Below are positions 35,650 through 47,485 of a stretch of 64,000 nt of DNA, in pieces (the first letter of the stretch is position 1; the number at the start of each line of letters is the position of its first letter). The notes beneath the pieces are model-generated. The model was not told the origin of the DNA. It saw nothing but the letters and a program-made list of their open reading frames with translations, and did no database searches. A program made the position numbers and the translations under genes. Source of the stretch: Ctenosaura bakeri (Eukaryota > Chordata > Lepidosauria > Squamata > Iguanidae); the NCBI GenBank assembly GCA_948474755.1, contig CAOLHI010000056.1, forward strand, positions 558,001-622,000, written 5' to 3'.

Positions 35650-36090
35650 GTGTGTGCGCGTTTATGGCAACCCTATGAATTTCGTAGGGTTTTCTTAGGC
35701 AAGGCAAGGAATACTCAGAAGCTGTTTTGCCAGTTTATTACTCTTTATTTATTTATTTATTTATTTGTATCCCGCCTCTCCATATGGATCGAGGGGGTGA
35801 ACAACTTACAAATAGCATGTATTTCGAAACATTTCTATACATGCCCCCAACAAGCTGGGTACTCATTTTACCGACTTACGAAAGGATGGAAGGCTGAGTC
35901 AACCTTGGAGCCCAGCAGGATCGAACTCACAACCTTGTGGCTTGCAGTGCTGCCATTTAACCACTGCGCCACCACGGCTCCTCCGAAAAAGAGCACGCCC
36001 GGTGTGGCAGTCTCCCATCCAAGCACTAACCAGGGCTGACCCTGCTTAGCTTCGAAGATCAGACACCATCTTATGGTTTTAGGGTATTTA
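35650..36090 (-). mobile_element. 5S rRNA-derived SINE interrupted by a tRNA-derived SINE
   Basis: In reverse orientation the 5S-like head lies at 36010-36075 (CTCCCATCCAAGCACTAACC and CCCTGCTTAGCTTCGAAGATC) and the tail at 35658-35735 (TATGGCAACCCTATGAATTT). The two parts are separated by a second SINE at 35738-35985. Confidence 0.75.
35738..35985 (-). mobile_element. tRNA-derived SINE with TTTA tail
   Basis: Read on the minus strand it begins GGAGCCGTGGTGGCGCAGTG (A-box type), followed by GAGTTCGATCC (B-box type), and ends in an AAAT repeat. It interrupts the 5S SINE and is therefore younger. Confidence 0.7.
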
Positions 36091-37369
36091 GGCACCTGGC
36101 TAGCTCTTAGAAACATGTGTTGGAAATATAAAGGGAGCAGACCAAACAATTACACTGGAGGTTATGATCCACCAACAGTAAGGGATCATACACAATTGCT
36201 ACTACTAGTAGTGTATTAGTAGTAGTACAACTGGGGTCCTTTCTCTTTCTCTCTGCCCTCCTCCTCCTCCACCACCATCATTCAACTAAACCTGACTATG
36301 AGGTATTGGGAAACTTCATTATCAGTGTTACTTCCCTATCAAGACCTTTGAGAAATAATTGTTTGGAGTGCATTGAGGGCAGCTTTTAATGTCACCCCTT
36401 AAGCCAGATCCTGGCATCCCATTGATTGATTGATTGATTGATTGTTACTGTTGTCCATATTCAATTTTATCCATTCAGGTGTTGATTTTTCCTTTTCTTC
36501 TACCTCTAGGGGCTCAGGGCATCTCCCAAAAAATAAAAGCGATACAGGTGAAGGCTCTCATCAAGAGAACCACACAAAGGGTGAAAAGACGGTTAGACAA
36601 TCAGTAGAAAATAGAAGCAACTTTAACTCTTTTCTCCATCACCCGCATCTTCCCACTTCACATAGTGTAGTTCCCCCTCCTTTAAGAGCCTGGAGTATTT
36701 TAAGCCTTCTAACAGAAAGTGAACCAGAAGTTGACTTCCTATTGTAAAAAAGGTCTCTCTTGTGCTTAAATGGCCCCAGGGAACCCCTAAAGCAGGATTT
36801 ATGTAATGTATTGGAAGACCTTGAGAGGCAAACATTTAGCTTTTTTTGGCACAAGTGTGGCACAGAGGTGGGTCTCTTTAAGGTCTCCTGGCCGGACATA
36901 CAGCCAACAATCCCTAACAGTTGCCTGACTGTGTTTTAAGGGGATAAGCAAAGACACTGGTTATGTTTGCTCTCTCTCTCTCTCTCTCACTCCACCCTTT
37001 CTCTTACATACACACACACACACCCCAGTAGCAGCTGATGACACTCATTTCAACAGAGTAGTGAATCCACTCCCAGTTTTAAAATACTTGTCCAAGGTGC
37101 TGAACTGTGCTCCTAATTACATTCAGCACAGCGGAGAGCTCCTTTATAGCTAGTCAAAACCTGGAATGGATTCACTGCTCCACTGACCTGGATACCACAC
37201 ACACACTCCTGTTTCCTAAAGGGACCATTCTTTTGCTCCTGGCACTGTCTTATACCTTGAAAGAAAAGAAGGGTCCTGTCCCAATTGTCCTTTTAATAGC
37301 ACTATCAGAGCAGTAAATTATTTAAAATGCAACAAACAAAGGGCATTAAGAGGGAAGAAATGTGGATAA
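36090..37369. other. Non-coding, simple repeats only
   Basis: No gene is seen. A short ATTG run lies at 36420-36445, and CT and CA runs near 36970-37022. Confidence 0.45.
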
Positions 37370-37572
37370 CACAGAGTGGGAGAGAGTCCACAGGCAGCTG
37401 TCCTCCTCTACTGCTGTAGTGGAGTCTCCTTCCTTGGAGGTTTTTAAGCAGAGGCTTGATGGTCATCTGTCTGGAGTGCTTTGAGGGTGTTCCTGCATGG
37501 CAGGGGGTTGGACTGGATGGCCCCTGTGGTCTCTTCCAACTCTACATTTCTATGATTCTATTATTCTATGGT
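37370..37572 (+). mobile_element. CR1 LINE 3' end
   Basis: The copy runs from a decayed reverse-transcriptase tail to the 3' untranslated region (GGGTTGGACTGGATGGCCCC). It ends in the CR1 terminal repeat TCTATGATTCTATTATTCTA. Confidence 0.85.
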
Positions 37573-38421
37573 CAGTCTTGTATATACCTCTGTTCTTCTC
37601 TTTTTTCTGCTCTGATCAGGAAAGTATTGTCATTTCCCCACAAGTCTTGAAGCATGAGATCCACCGAATTGAAGATGGACAATGGAAATCAAGTTGTGAT
37701 TGCTCCCTACCTTCTCCTCAGAAGTATCTCGTAGCTTCTGGGTTGCTTCAAAGCAGCTTTAGTGCCTGTTGGATTCAGGTCTATCCATCTCCAGCCTTCA
37801 AAACATTCTTCATTAATGAAGCTTCAGAATGTTGCTTTACTTTCTTTTTGGAGGACAGCTCCCAGAACCCCTCAAGCAAGTATGATAGGAGCCAGAGTTC
37901 CACAACATCTCAAGGGCTATAGGTCTCCCAGTCCTGAGCCAGAAAAAAGGCCTCCTTCCCACCCACTCAGGTGATGCCTTTCTTCATAAGGGTTTGCCAG
38001 AGTTGCCAATTCTGCCTCAATTGGAAAAGCATTGGTTCCGTGGAATTGTCCTGTCCAAGAGACAGAGAAGAACTGCAAAATCAGAGAAGGGGGAAACAAA
38101 GAGAATCTCATGGACCAAGTCTACTTCGTGATGTCCACTTAACTAATTTGGCCACGCTGTGGATGTTGACTTTTTAATCTCCCAGTACTGAAGGAGCTAC
38201 AATTATGACAATGGCAACAATAACAACAACTTGTTTAGGAGATCCTCCTTCTCTTTCTCCTCCTTCTTAGACTGCTACCCCTTAAAAACTGCTATGGTGG
38301 AAGACCCCAAATTCAGTGGCATGGAAATCCAGCTGTTTTATGAAGAATCTCATGAGGTACAGGTAAACATTGCATGTACCTGTACCTTTGAGAGGTTTGA
38401 ATATTGTGCTCAATGCATCTG
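37573..38421. other. Non-coding, no recognised feature
   Basis: I see no gene or repeat signature here. Confidence 0.4.
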
Positions 38422-38598
38422 GAGAATCATAGAATAAAATTATAGAGTTGGAGGGAACTCCAAGGGCCACCTAGTCTATCCCCCTGCCATGAAAGGAATC
38501 CGCAGCCAAAGAGATGGCCATCCAATCTTTGCTTAAAAACCACCAATTCATTCACCGCTCTCCGAGACAGTGCATTCCATTGTCGAATAGCTCTCATA
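38422..38598 (-). mobile_element. CR1 LINE 3' end
   Basis: It starts with AGAATCATAGAATAAAATTA, the reversed CR1 terminus. The copy stops at 38598, where family A copy 8 begins. Confidence 0.8.
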
Positions 38599-38800
38599 GC
38601 CCATTTCTGCACTACACTGTTATAGTGCTGTTATTCCACTTTCAACATCCTGTGGAATCCTGGGGTTTGCAGCTTAGGGAGGGTGATTCAGAATTCTCAG
38701 CCAGAGAGCTCTTTGGCCTCAGTAAACTATAATCTCTAGAATTCCATAGGAGGTTGAAAGTGGAATAATAGCACTATAACAGTGTGGCATGGAAATGAAC
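38599..38800. mobile_element. Family A MITE, long subtype, copy 8
   Basis: The long subtype has an asymmetric centre: a CAGAATTCTCAGCCAGAGAG word followed by CTCTTTGGCCTCAGTAAACT. The outer arms still pair. Confidence 0.8.
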
Positions 38801-38974
38801 TTACCAACCTTGGAACATTCATTCTCAGAGGTTAGGGTGGATGAACTATGATAGTGATGTGCTAGAAACTCAGACCAGATGGATCACTGACAGAAAAATA
38901 CCTGTGGAACACAGTATGGATGGGGATACAGTCCATTCCATTTTCTCCATACACATTTTTTTTTAAAAAAAGAT

Positions 38975-39200
38975 TCAAGATCCTACATCAGAGTTGTATA
39001 GTATAAATCTGCATGCTGAGTTATGCATTAATTGTACTATGCAACATTTACATTGAATACCAACATTTTGCAGCTGAACCAAGAGTCCATATGTGCAACC
39101 AGATGCGCTAACATTTGTATCAATGTATGCAATGTTCATACCTGTACAATGCTCAACCCTGCTTCTGTGTCTTAGACTGAATATGACTGTTGTGCATCTG
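38975..39200 (+). repeat. Unclassified interspersed repeat, copy 2
   Basis: The segment begins AGATCCTACATCAGAG and TAGTATAAATCT, words also present on both sides of family A copy 16 (53450-53640). It ends near CAATGCTCAACCCTGCTTCTG, which resembles the 1040 and 51920 copies. Confidence 0.35.
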
Positions 39201-40129
39201 ACAAAAAGTCCCAACAAAGGAACTTATCTTTGTGTAAGGGAAAAAGAATGGAGTGAATGTTCCTGTTGGTTCTTCTATATGCTGCTGCAGTTCTTGGTTC
39301 TTCCTTCTCCTGTTCAACAAACTACATTCTCCTTTTCACAGAACATCCAGAGGCAATTCTCAGCACAAACATTTTATTCTTATCTAGAGGATGTCTTTTT
39401 TTTTAAAAAAATAATAATAATAATACAAGATACATCACAGGAAAAAAAACTCTTTTAAAAGGATATATGGTTTTCTTGTTCACTTTTAAGGATATTCCTC
39501 TTTCTCTTCACTGAATGAGAGGGGAGTACAGGGTCTTCACACTAGAACAGTAAGATTTTTGGAACACTGGCTTTTTTTTTAAAGAAGGCAGGGATATCCA
39601 GGTCTCCAGAGCCAATAGTGAGCAAAGGCATAGAAAAGATCTCTAACTGGCCAACTGTTTAGAGTTTTCTGAAATCTGAACGTTTATTGGCCAAATTGCA
39701 TACCCAGTTTACTTCATCATCTCTCCCCTCCCTGTAGTCTGGAGAGACCTGTGTGAATTCAAAAACACAATCCAGGAACTAGTGATAAATGAGGTTTTCT
39801 GTTGGGTGACATCTCCCATTTTTGTAATAGTTTGGATAGATCCTAAGAAATCAACAGGATTAGTTGTGGTCAGTGGTGGATGGGGGGACTTCAATGTCAG
39901 TGAATTCTCTCCAGGTTTTAGTCTATAGGAGGTGCTGAACCTATCCTCCAAATAAGTTCAGCCCCTTGGATGGATCTTTTAAATTTCAGACAAGAACGCA
40001 TTCTGCCCTACTGACAAAGAAGCCACTGGCTGCCGCTGGCCCCAGTTATGAAGACGGTTGCAGCATTTGCAGCTTCTTCAAAGCTGAACTGAAACAAAAT
40101 TTTCCTGCATTTGCTGGGGCTGCATTCAA
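39201..40129. other. Non-coding, no recognised feature
   Basis: Nothing is recognised beyond a short AAT run near 39408-39423. Confidence 0.4.
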
Positions 40130-40830
40130 CAGAACCATAGACTCATAGAGTTGGAAGGTACTGCAAAGATAAACTAGTCCAAACTCTTGCCATGTAGGAA
40201 TATACACATAAAATGCTTCTGAAAGAAGCCCCTCCAACTTCTGTTTAAACTCTCCAAGGAAGAATTGCTCCAAAGCAGTCTATTTCACCATCAAAGAGCT
40301 CTTAGGCCATTTCTGCATTACATTGTTATAGTGCTATCATTCCACTTTCATCGTCATTTGGAATTCTGGAGTTTGTAATTTCCTGAGGCCAAAAAGCTCT
40401 CTGGCTGAGAATTCTCAAGGCCCCTCCCTAAACTGCAAACCTTAGGATTCCATTGGAGGTTGAAAGTGGAATGATAGCACTGTTAACAGTCTAGTGCAGA
40501 AATGACCTTACTGTCCAAAGGTTCTTTCTAATATTTAGGTGGAATCTCTTTTCTCATACTTTGAGTCCATTGGTTCAAATTCTGTTCTTTGGAGCTGCAG
40601 AAAACAAGCTTGTTCCTTCTGCTACAGGACATCCCTTCAGATATTTAAAGATGGCTACCATATTACCTCCCAACCTTCTCTTCTCCAAGCTAAACATACC
40701 CAACTTCCTAAGCTCATATGGCTTGGTCTCCAGAACTTTGACCCTCTTGGTTGCCTTTCTCTGGATCTGTTCCTGCCTGTGAATATTCTTCTTGAATTGG
40801 GGTGCCCAGAACTGAACATAGCATTCCAGT
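40130..40830 (-). mobile_element. CR1 LINE 3' part, split by a MITE
   Basis: The reversed CR1 3' end begins near 40132 (ACCATAGACTCATAGAGTTG). The reverse-transcriptase part continues after the MITE at 40510-40830. Its continuation carries the decayed frame for the ...[15 protein letters not shown] motif. The two parts join cleanly across one TTA. Confidence 0.8.
40305..40507. mobile_element. Family A MITE, long subtype, copy 9, inside CR1
   Basis: It is flanked by TTA at 40302-40304 and 40508-40510. Removing it and one TTA restores the CR1 sequence (GAGCTCTTACTGTCC). Confidence 0.85.
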
Positions 40831-41447
40831 TCTGGGCACCATAGTTTAAGAAGAATATTGACAAGTTGTGATATTGACCATTGGCAATAGGCACAGCTAC
40901 TCCTACTATTGAGAGTTCCATATTGCACCAGCCTGCCATGAACCTCTAAAGATATACATCCTCTCTGGAAAAATAATAAGAGGCACCCTAACTTAGCATT
41001 TTGGTTGAATGCATCATGATTTAAAGTAAGAACTCAAAGCCTGAATGGACCCACCTATCAGTTTAGAGGATCTAAAATCTCAGGTTCCTTCCATCCCAAA
41101 TATGAAGAAATTTGCACATTCTTTTTCTGTGATTCCTCATAATGCATACTGAACCGAAATGAAATTGGCACCTAACTTTAAAGCCTGGAGTCTGCTGGAG
41201 GAAGACAAAAGAAATATCAAAGATAAAGGGATGCCCCTAGCAGAAACCACAGGGATTTATCTCATATGTACTACAGATATGGTATAAACTTTTTGACACC
41301 TGACTTATGCCACTTAACATTTTAAGTAATTTCACATGTTCAGACAGTTTCTCACTGTGTATGTGGGTGTGTGTTGTGGCTGGAGGAAGAGGGGAATGTC
41401 TGGCACCCAGAAAATTCATATATCAGAAGGCTATTATCTAGCCCTCT

Positions 41448-41695
41448 ATGATTGTTCTTGTGCGCTTCAAGTCATTTCAAACTTACAGTGACCCCAAGAT
41501 AAACCTATTGCAGGTATTGTTTTTTTTTAGCAAGATTTGTTCAGAGGGATTTTGCCTTTGCCTTCCTCTGAGGCTGAGAAAGTGTGATTTGCCCAAGGTC
41601 ACCCAATGGTTTTCCATGGCCAAGTCGGGATTTGAACTCTGGTCTCCAGAGCTGTAATCTAACACTCAGTCCACTACCCCACAATGGCCCTCACT
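41448..41695 (-). mobile_element. Sauria-type SINE
   Basis: The reversed copy has the BovB-like tail at the left (CAAGTCATTTCAAACTTACA). The body contains CCATGGCCAAGTCGGGATTT, and the decayed tRNA head lies at the right. Confidence 0.8.
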
Positions 41696-41827
41696 TCTAT
41701 GATTATGGAGTTAAAAACAAAATAATACAAAACAGGAAAAAAGGAGACAGCAGGAAAGACAAGCAAAACATCATGAAATGCATGTTTGTAGCATGAGGTC
41801 ATCTTGGGAACTAATTTTATTTGGATG

Positions 41828-42158
41828 AATCATAGAATCATAAAATCACAGAGTTGGAAGAGACCCCAGGGGCCATCGAGCCAACCCTCTGCTATGCAGG
41901 AACACCCTCAAAGCATTCCCAACAGATGGCCATCCAGCCTCTGCTTAAAAACCTCCAAAGAAGGAGGCTCCACCACATTCCCAGGCAACGTATTCCAGTG
42001 CTAGATAGCCCTGACTGTCAGGAAGTTCTTCCTGAGGTTCAGGTGGAATCTCCTTTCCTGCAGCTTGAATCCATTGCTCCTTGTCCTGGTCTCTGGAGCA
42101 GTAGAGAACAAGTCTGTTCCCTCCTCAATATGACATCCTTTCAAATATTTAAATATGA
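41828..42158 (-). mobile_element. CR1 LINE 3' part
   Basis: It begins ATCATAGAATCATAAAATCA and continues through GAAGTTCTTCCTGAGGTTCA to the reverse-transcriptase tail. It is 5'-truncated. Confidence 0.85.
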
Positions 42159-42299
42159 ACCACTGACAGTGCTGACTGGGGTATTGTGGGAGTGGCAGTC
42201 CAAAAAAAGTACATTTTATGAAGCTCTGAACTAGGCTGTGGTCCCAAAATTATATGATAAAATATGTTGATTCTGTTTTATGGTTGACTTTTGGTATGT

Positions 42300-42400
42300 T
42301 TTACTTATCTTGTAATGATTTTAATTTGTACACTGCCTTGAGTCCCAATCTTGGGAGAACAGACAGAGTATGAGTAAAGATGATGATGGAGATGATGATG
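42300..42400 (+). mobile_element. LINE 3'-tail fragment (L2/CR1-like)
   Basis: The sequence holds TTTGTACACTGCCTTGAGTC followed by a GATGATGATG tail, resembling the tail at 8090-8165. Confidence 0.4.
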
Positions 42401-42461
42401 TTGATCGTCCAGAAATATATCTTCCTCTCTCCAAGACCTAATACTGATACGGATACAGAAA

Positions 42462-42804
42462 TACAGAGTAACAGAATTATTGACTTGGAAAGAACCTCAA
42501 ATATCACCCCTTCTGACTCAACACTGATGCAGGAATCCGTCGCTACAGTATTCCTGACAGATGGCCATCCAGTCTCTGCTTAAAAACCTTAAGCAGAGGA
42601 GTGCCCACCACCTTCTGCGGCCGGCTGTTCACGGTCAAATGGCTTTTACCCTCAGGAAGTTCTTCCTAAGGTTTAGTTGGAATCCCCTTTCTGGTCATTT
42701 CAACCTGCTGATTCAGAGTCCCGGATTTTCTAGAGCAATGGCAGCCACCGCAACCTACTCCATTGTCTATATGTCAGGGCTACAAATATTTAAATGGCTA
42801 TGAT
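42462..42804 (-). mobile_element. Diverged CR1 LINE 3' part
   Basis: A more diverged CR1 subfamily. It keeps ACAGATGGCCATCCAGTCTC and CAGGAAGTTCTTCCTAAGGT. Confidence 0.7.
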
Positions 42805-42805
42805 G

Positions 42806-43485
42806 GCTTGTGAGAGCCAGTGTGGTCTAGTGGCTTGAGGGCTGGCCTAGGATTTCAGGAGAGGAGGGTTTGAATCCTCTTTTAGCCATGGAAACCCACT
42901 GGGTAACTTTGGGCAAGTCACACTCTCCTGGCCAAAAATGAATGCAATTATCATGACCCAGACAGGACCTTTCCCAACAGCCACAACACAGAGGCATGAA
43001 TGGGACAATACTGCAGCCAGCAAAGGTGGGAAAAAGGAGAGTCCATGAGACTCAGAGCATTTATATAGTAAGGACGCATCAACTAGGAAAAGAGCTGGGA
43101 GAGGCTATCAGCCCATAAAAACAGGGGAAAGGATGGGAAGAAGCCATGGCAGACCAATGGTCTTATCAGTGGAAGCAGCATGCCTCACATTTGGATTCCT
43201 TGCTTCCGTTCCTGGAAACTTTGACTCTCACTTTGTGTACGGACTTTGCTACTGGACTGTGGCTCTGGATTTAATACAGACTCAGACTATGACTACAATG
43301 ACAGGTAACTAGTTAACAAACTGTTATAAACTTTACTTGTGGCTGCAGAGAAAAGAGAGCTGTAAATATTGGCTGGCTGCTGGCACTGGACAGAAATGGT
43401 AAACCTCCTTTGAATAATTGTGGCCAAGAAAACCATATGAGGGGGTTATCTCAGGTCAGAGTCAATGTGAAGGCACATAACAACA
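42806..43485 (+). mobile_element. Sauria-type SINE split by a foreign insert
   Basis: The head and body lie at 42806-42950 (GAGCCAGTGTGGTCTAGTGG through CTTTGGGCAAGTCACACTCT). The tail lies at 43390-43485 (AATGTGAAGGCACATAACAA). About 440 bp between them are not SINE and include a TGGACAGAAATGG word before the tail. The insert is unclassified. Confidence 0.6.
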
Positions 43486-43531
43486 TTTGTTGCAGAGCCA
43501 GTGTGGCTTAGCAGTTTGAGTGTTGGACTAA

Positions 43532-43732
43532 GGGCCTTTCTGCACTATACTGGTATAGTGCTATTATTACACTCCAAATATCCCTTGGAATCCTGAGGTT
43601 TGCAGTTGAGGGAGGAGCATTTAAAATTCTTGCCACAGAGCTCTTTGGCTTCAGTAAACTACAAACTCTAGAATTCCACAGGATGTTGACAGTGGAATAA
43701 AAGCACTATAATAGTGTAGTGCAGAAAGACAT
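43532..43732. mobile_element. Family A MITE, long subtype, copy 10
   Basis: It is flanked by TAA at 43529-43531 and 43733-43735. The arms are moderately diverged (TTACACTCCAAATATCC). Confidence 0.8.
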
Positions 43733-43735
43733 TAA

Positions 43736-43900
43736 AGCCATTTCTACACTAGACTGTTATAGCACTATGATTCCACTTTCAAAATCCTATGAAATCCTGG
43801 GTTTGCAGTTTCAGTCCCTCCCGAAACTGCAAACCCCAGGACTCCATAGGTTGTTGAAAGTGGAATCATAGCGCTATAACAGTCTAATGTAGAAATGGTC
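43736..43900. mobile_element. Family A MITE, short subtype, copy 11
   Basis: It is flanked by TAA at 43733-43735 and 43901-43903, so it shares a TAA with copy 10. The arms pair closely and the centre is short. Confidence 0.8.
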
Positions 43901-44500
43901 TAAGACTCTGGAAGACCAGGCTTTGAATCCCTGCTCAGCCATGGAAATCCACAGAGTGACGTTGAGTAAATCCCACTCTCTCAGCCTCAGAAGAAGACAA
44001 GGACAAACCTCCTCTGCATGAATCTTGCAAGAAAACTCTATAGTCACCGTAAGTCTTGAGTTAACCTAAAGGCACTGAATGCTAACATTACAGCGTGATT
44101 CCTTTTGGTTCAGCCCAGCCAGGGTCGACTTAGTTAAAAGGTGAGTCAACACATAGGTGAATTGAATGGGCCTGGTCTAGTTGGAGCCACCAATAAGATT
44201 CAAGCTTAATCATCTTTTAATAACCATCTGATCTAAGACTGTCCAGCTGATTAAGGGTGGCTGGTAGATTAGCTGGTATTATGGCTGCTCCCCAGTAGCT
44301 GCTTCTAGTTGTATGGGATCTCTCCCAGTCTTGATCTCTGTTATGACGAGGACCTGGCACAGGGATTGCTCCCATACAAACTGAAAGTGGATTCTGTGCT
44401 CCCATGGCAATGGATCCATCACCCACCCCTGCAGCTCGTTCCACCTTTCCTCAAGGAATAATTCTCCAGGTCCCATATTCCTTGCCTTCCTCTGGACACA

Positions 44501-44696
44501 GGCCGTTTCCGCACTGTGTAGTACTATTATTCCATTTCCAACATCTTGTGGAATTCTGGGCTTTGTAGTTTACTGACGCCAAAGAGCTTTCTGGTTGAGA
44601 ATTCTAAGTGCCCCTCCCTAAACTGCAAACCCCAGGGTTCCATAGGATGTTGGAAGTGGAATAATAGCACCGTAACAGTGTAGAGTGGAAATGGCT
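44501..44696. mobile_element. Family A MITE, long subtype, copy 12
   Basis: The left arm is GGCCGTTTCCGCAC and the centre carries CCAAAGAGCTTTCTGGTTGA. It has the long-subtype centre in the opposite orientation to copy 8. Confidence 0.8.
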
Positions 44697-44756
44697 GTAG
44701 TCTGTCTGGAATCCTGTTGGTGACCCATGTGTGCTACAGGTGTCTGTATGGCTTGT

Positions 44757-45115
44757 TCTGAATTCTGCTGTTGTTGTTGCTATCTGTCTTCAAGTCAGCT
44801 TTAACTTATGGTGGCCCTACGGATGAGAGACCCCTCCCTGCACCAAGAGAACCTGTCATTCACAGCCTTGCTCTGGTCTTGCAAACTCAGGGCGTGTAGA
44901 TGGAGTCAATCCACGTCTGTTGTAGTCTTTCTAACTGCCTTCTGCTTTACTGAGCATCATCATCTCTTCTAGTGAGTCATATCACCTTCTGATATGTCCA
45001 AAATACAATAGCCCCAGTTGCGTCATTGGGGCTTCTAGGGGGAGTTTAGGCTTCATTTCTTCTTGGACCCACCAAGTTATCTTTTTAGTAGTCTTCAGGA
45101 TACTTTAGGCCCACC
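44757..45115 (-). mobile_element. BovB (RTE) LINE 3' end
   Basis: On the minus strand the sequence carries the decayed end of the BovB reverse-transcriptase frame, with words that would read TWWVQEE and YFGHI. A tail follows: GCCACCATAAGTTAAAGCTG, then a CAACAACAACAG end. This tail matches the Sauria SINE tails in the window, which fits the known SINE-BovB partnership. Confidence 0.8.
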
Positions 45116-45149
45116 CTCTTGTACAGGGAGGGACTGACTGCTCCTACAC

Positions 45150-45830
45150 AGAGCATGTGTATGTGCAGTTATTCTCAGAGGATGAGAGAGCTATTAAATC
45201 TGAAGTATCTGGGTCAGGAGTGTGGGGTAGAGGAGGGCCACACCCAGCCCCTCTGATCCCCAGGGTGGTGGGGGAGAGATGGGGATTTCCTCTCCAGACC
45301 TCCTGCTGGCTTGAGGACCCATCTGGCCAAGCTCCCCAAAGCCTCTAGGCCTCGCCTGTCTGCGGGATCCCCCCTCTGTCAGCTTGTCGACACCGCAAAA
45401 GGGAAGACCATGTGGCAAGTCTGGGGCCCGACAATGCCCGGCTCCAGAGCTTTTCTTCCTGTGGTTTGCAACACAAAGGCTGGCGGCGGTGGCCTCTCTC
45501 CCTGCCTCTGCCAAGACAGATTCCAGCCAGGCTAATCTCCGAGGGGGAGGCAGGAGCGCAGAGACCTCTGCCCGTCCCCCTCTCCCTCCCTGACTGTCTC
45601 CTCAGATCCAATCTATGCCCAGCAATCTGGGCAACCGTCCCTGGAGTAATAAGCTGAGCCCCTTCCTGGCAGGTTTGGTCGCCAGGCCTGCCAGACCTTC
45701 CGCCTCTTGCTGGACCCCCGGGCGAGGCTGGCCCTTCGGCAAAAGCCAAAAGCCGGACCCTTTCCGAGGCAGCAGGAAAAGACTGGAACCCCTTCTGCTT
45801 CACAGAGGAGGATAGGCAGGGAGAAAAAGG
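45150..45830. other. GC-rich unique island inside repeat-rich DNA
   Basis: About 680 bp are GC-rich with no transposon signature, unlike everything within several kb. A minus-strand open frame of 152 codons (45345-45803) starts MKQKGFQSFPAA. I recognise no domain in it, and plus-strand frames overlap it, so I do not call it a gene. A GGCTAATCTCC word lies near 45529. Confidence 0.4.
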
Positions 45831-46037
45831 CTCTTCCTTTCAGGCAACCTGATGCCTAAGCCAGAGAGGGGTGTGTGTGTTTTTGTGTGGGGTGTATGTG
45901 TATGATTTTCCTCTCTTTGTATTCCCTCTCTTTTTGGGGGCTCCATCTAGGAGCATGGGCTGCTTTTCCAGTGGGATGACCAATATTTATTTATTTGCTT
46001 ACTTGCTTGCTCCTTTTCTTATTTATTAAAACATCTC

Positions 46038-46240
46038 ATGTTGTAGTTGTTGTTGTGTGTCTTTGAGTCATTTCCAACTTATGGCAACCCTATGGTGAAC
46101 CTAGCATAGGGTTTTCTGGGGCTGAGAGTATGTGATACATCCAAGGCCATCCAGTGGGTTTCCATGGCTGAGCAGAGAACTGAATCCTGGTCTCCAGAAT
46201 TGTAGTCCAATGCTCAAACCACTATACTTCTCTCCAACTC
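46038..46240 (-). mobile_element. Sauria-type SINE
   Basis: The reversed copy is almost full length, from GTTGTTGTGTGTCTTTGAGT to ATGCTCAAACCACTATA. Confidence 0.85.
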
Positions 46241-46383
46241 TTTATCACAGGATCTCAGGGTGGCGTGGGACAGAAACAATTTAAAACATTCCCAGATTGA
46301 AAAAGGAAAAATAATCTGATTAAGAGAAAAGTATATTATCATACTAACAGTTGAAGGCACTTTTCAAACAATAGTTACAACCA

Positions 46384-46583
46384 TTGTTGTTGTTGTTGAG
46401 TGCCTTTAAATTGTTTCTGACTTGTGGAGACCCAAAGGCAAACCTATCATGGAGTTTCCTGGGGCTGAGAGTGTGTGACATGCCCAAGATCACGCAGTGG
46501 GTTTCCATGGCCAAGCAGGGAATCAAAGCCTCGTCTCTAGGATGGTAGCCCCATGGTCAAATCCCTACACCATATTGGCTCTC
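46384..46583 (-). mobile_element. Sauria-type SINE
   Basis: A second reversed copy, from TTGTTGTTGTTGAGTGCCTT to CTACACCATATTGGCTC, diverged from its neighbour at 46038. Confidence 0.85.
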
Positions 46584-47485
46584 ATTTAAAATGACTATTA
46601 CAATTTTAAACCATGTACATGAAATAAATTAGTCCCTGTGCATCACTGCTTGGCTCCAGAAGAAATCAGTCTTGGCACCCACTGGACCTCCAAGGGAAGG
46701 GCATTCCAAGGGGAGGGCATTACGCAATTGGGGTGCCACAGGCCCTCTCCCATGTCCTCCCACTTCATATTGCCCTCACTGGTAGGACACAGGTAGAAGT
46801 TCAGCAGGGAATGTTCCCTCAAACTTCCAACCTCTGTACCTGGAGAAAGCTTCACCAGTTGAATTTCTACCTGTGGCCCTATGGTGAATGAACACCAGAG
46901 CATGTAATGGAGAGAGCCAAAGAAAACACCCTGCAGCCAGGTCACCAGCAGAAATGGAGTGGGAAGCAGGCAGATGTATTGTCCCAATTAAAACCTCCAC
47001 TTCTCAGGAAGACAAACTGGAAGCCATCTGCTCTTCAGAGAGATACAGAAACAGAGAGAGAGAGAGAGAGAAGCTAAGCTAGTTTTCATCTCACAGACGG
47101 AGAGAAAGACTGACAACAGTCCCATTATAGCGGGACGCTTACTAAGGCAGTGAACTGTCAAAGACAGAGAAACCTAGAGGTTGTCTTTCTCATCACAGAT
47201 GAACAAAAAGTCCAGGGAGTGGACAGTTTCCCCACACAAACAAGTCACAGATGAAGTCAAGAAGACAAAGCAACAAACTCAGGACCAGATTTCAATCTCT
47301 CCAATTGTCCCAGTTTGCTAGGAACAGTTCCAACTAATTTTCTGCCATCCCATTTTTTCACTTTCTTGGAAAGTGTCCTGGTTTCTTGTTTTTCCCCTTT
47401 CCAAATTCTCCTTTTATTCTCAGCTTACTCCCATAGCTGCAAACTGTCTGAGCACACACCCAAAGCAGCACAAACCTAGACGCTG
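46584..47485. other. Non-coding, diverged old repeat likely
   Basis: No gene is seen. The words CTTGGCACCCACTGG and CTCCAAGGGAAGGGCATTCC (46670-46700) look like an old interspersed repeat that I cannot name. A short GA run lies near 47052-47070. Confidence 0.35.

Larger units (their letters stand above)
43494..44093 (+). mobile_element. Sauria-type SINE carrying two MITEs
   Basis: The tRNA-like head (GAGCCAGTGTGGCTTAGCAG) runs to GTTGGACTAA at 43531. The body resumes at 43901 with TAAGACTCTGGAAGACCAGG and ends with a tail near 44093. Two family A copies fill the gap. Confidence 0.85.

Noticed and set aside
42806..42870. tRNA gene
   Set aside because: The A- and B-box words belong to the head of a Sauria-type SINE and no cloverleaf can be completed.
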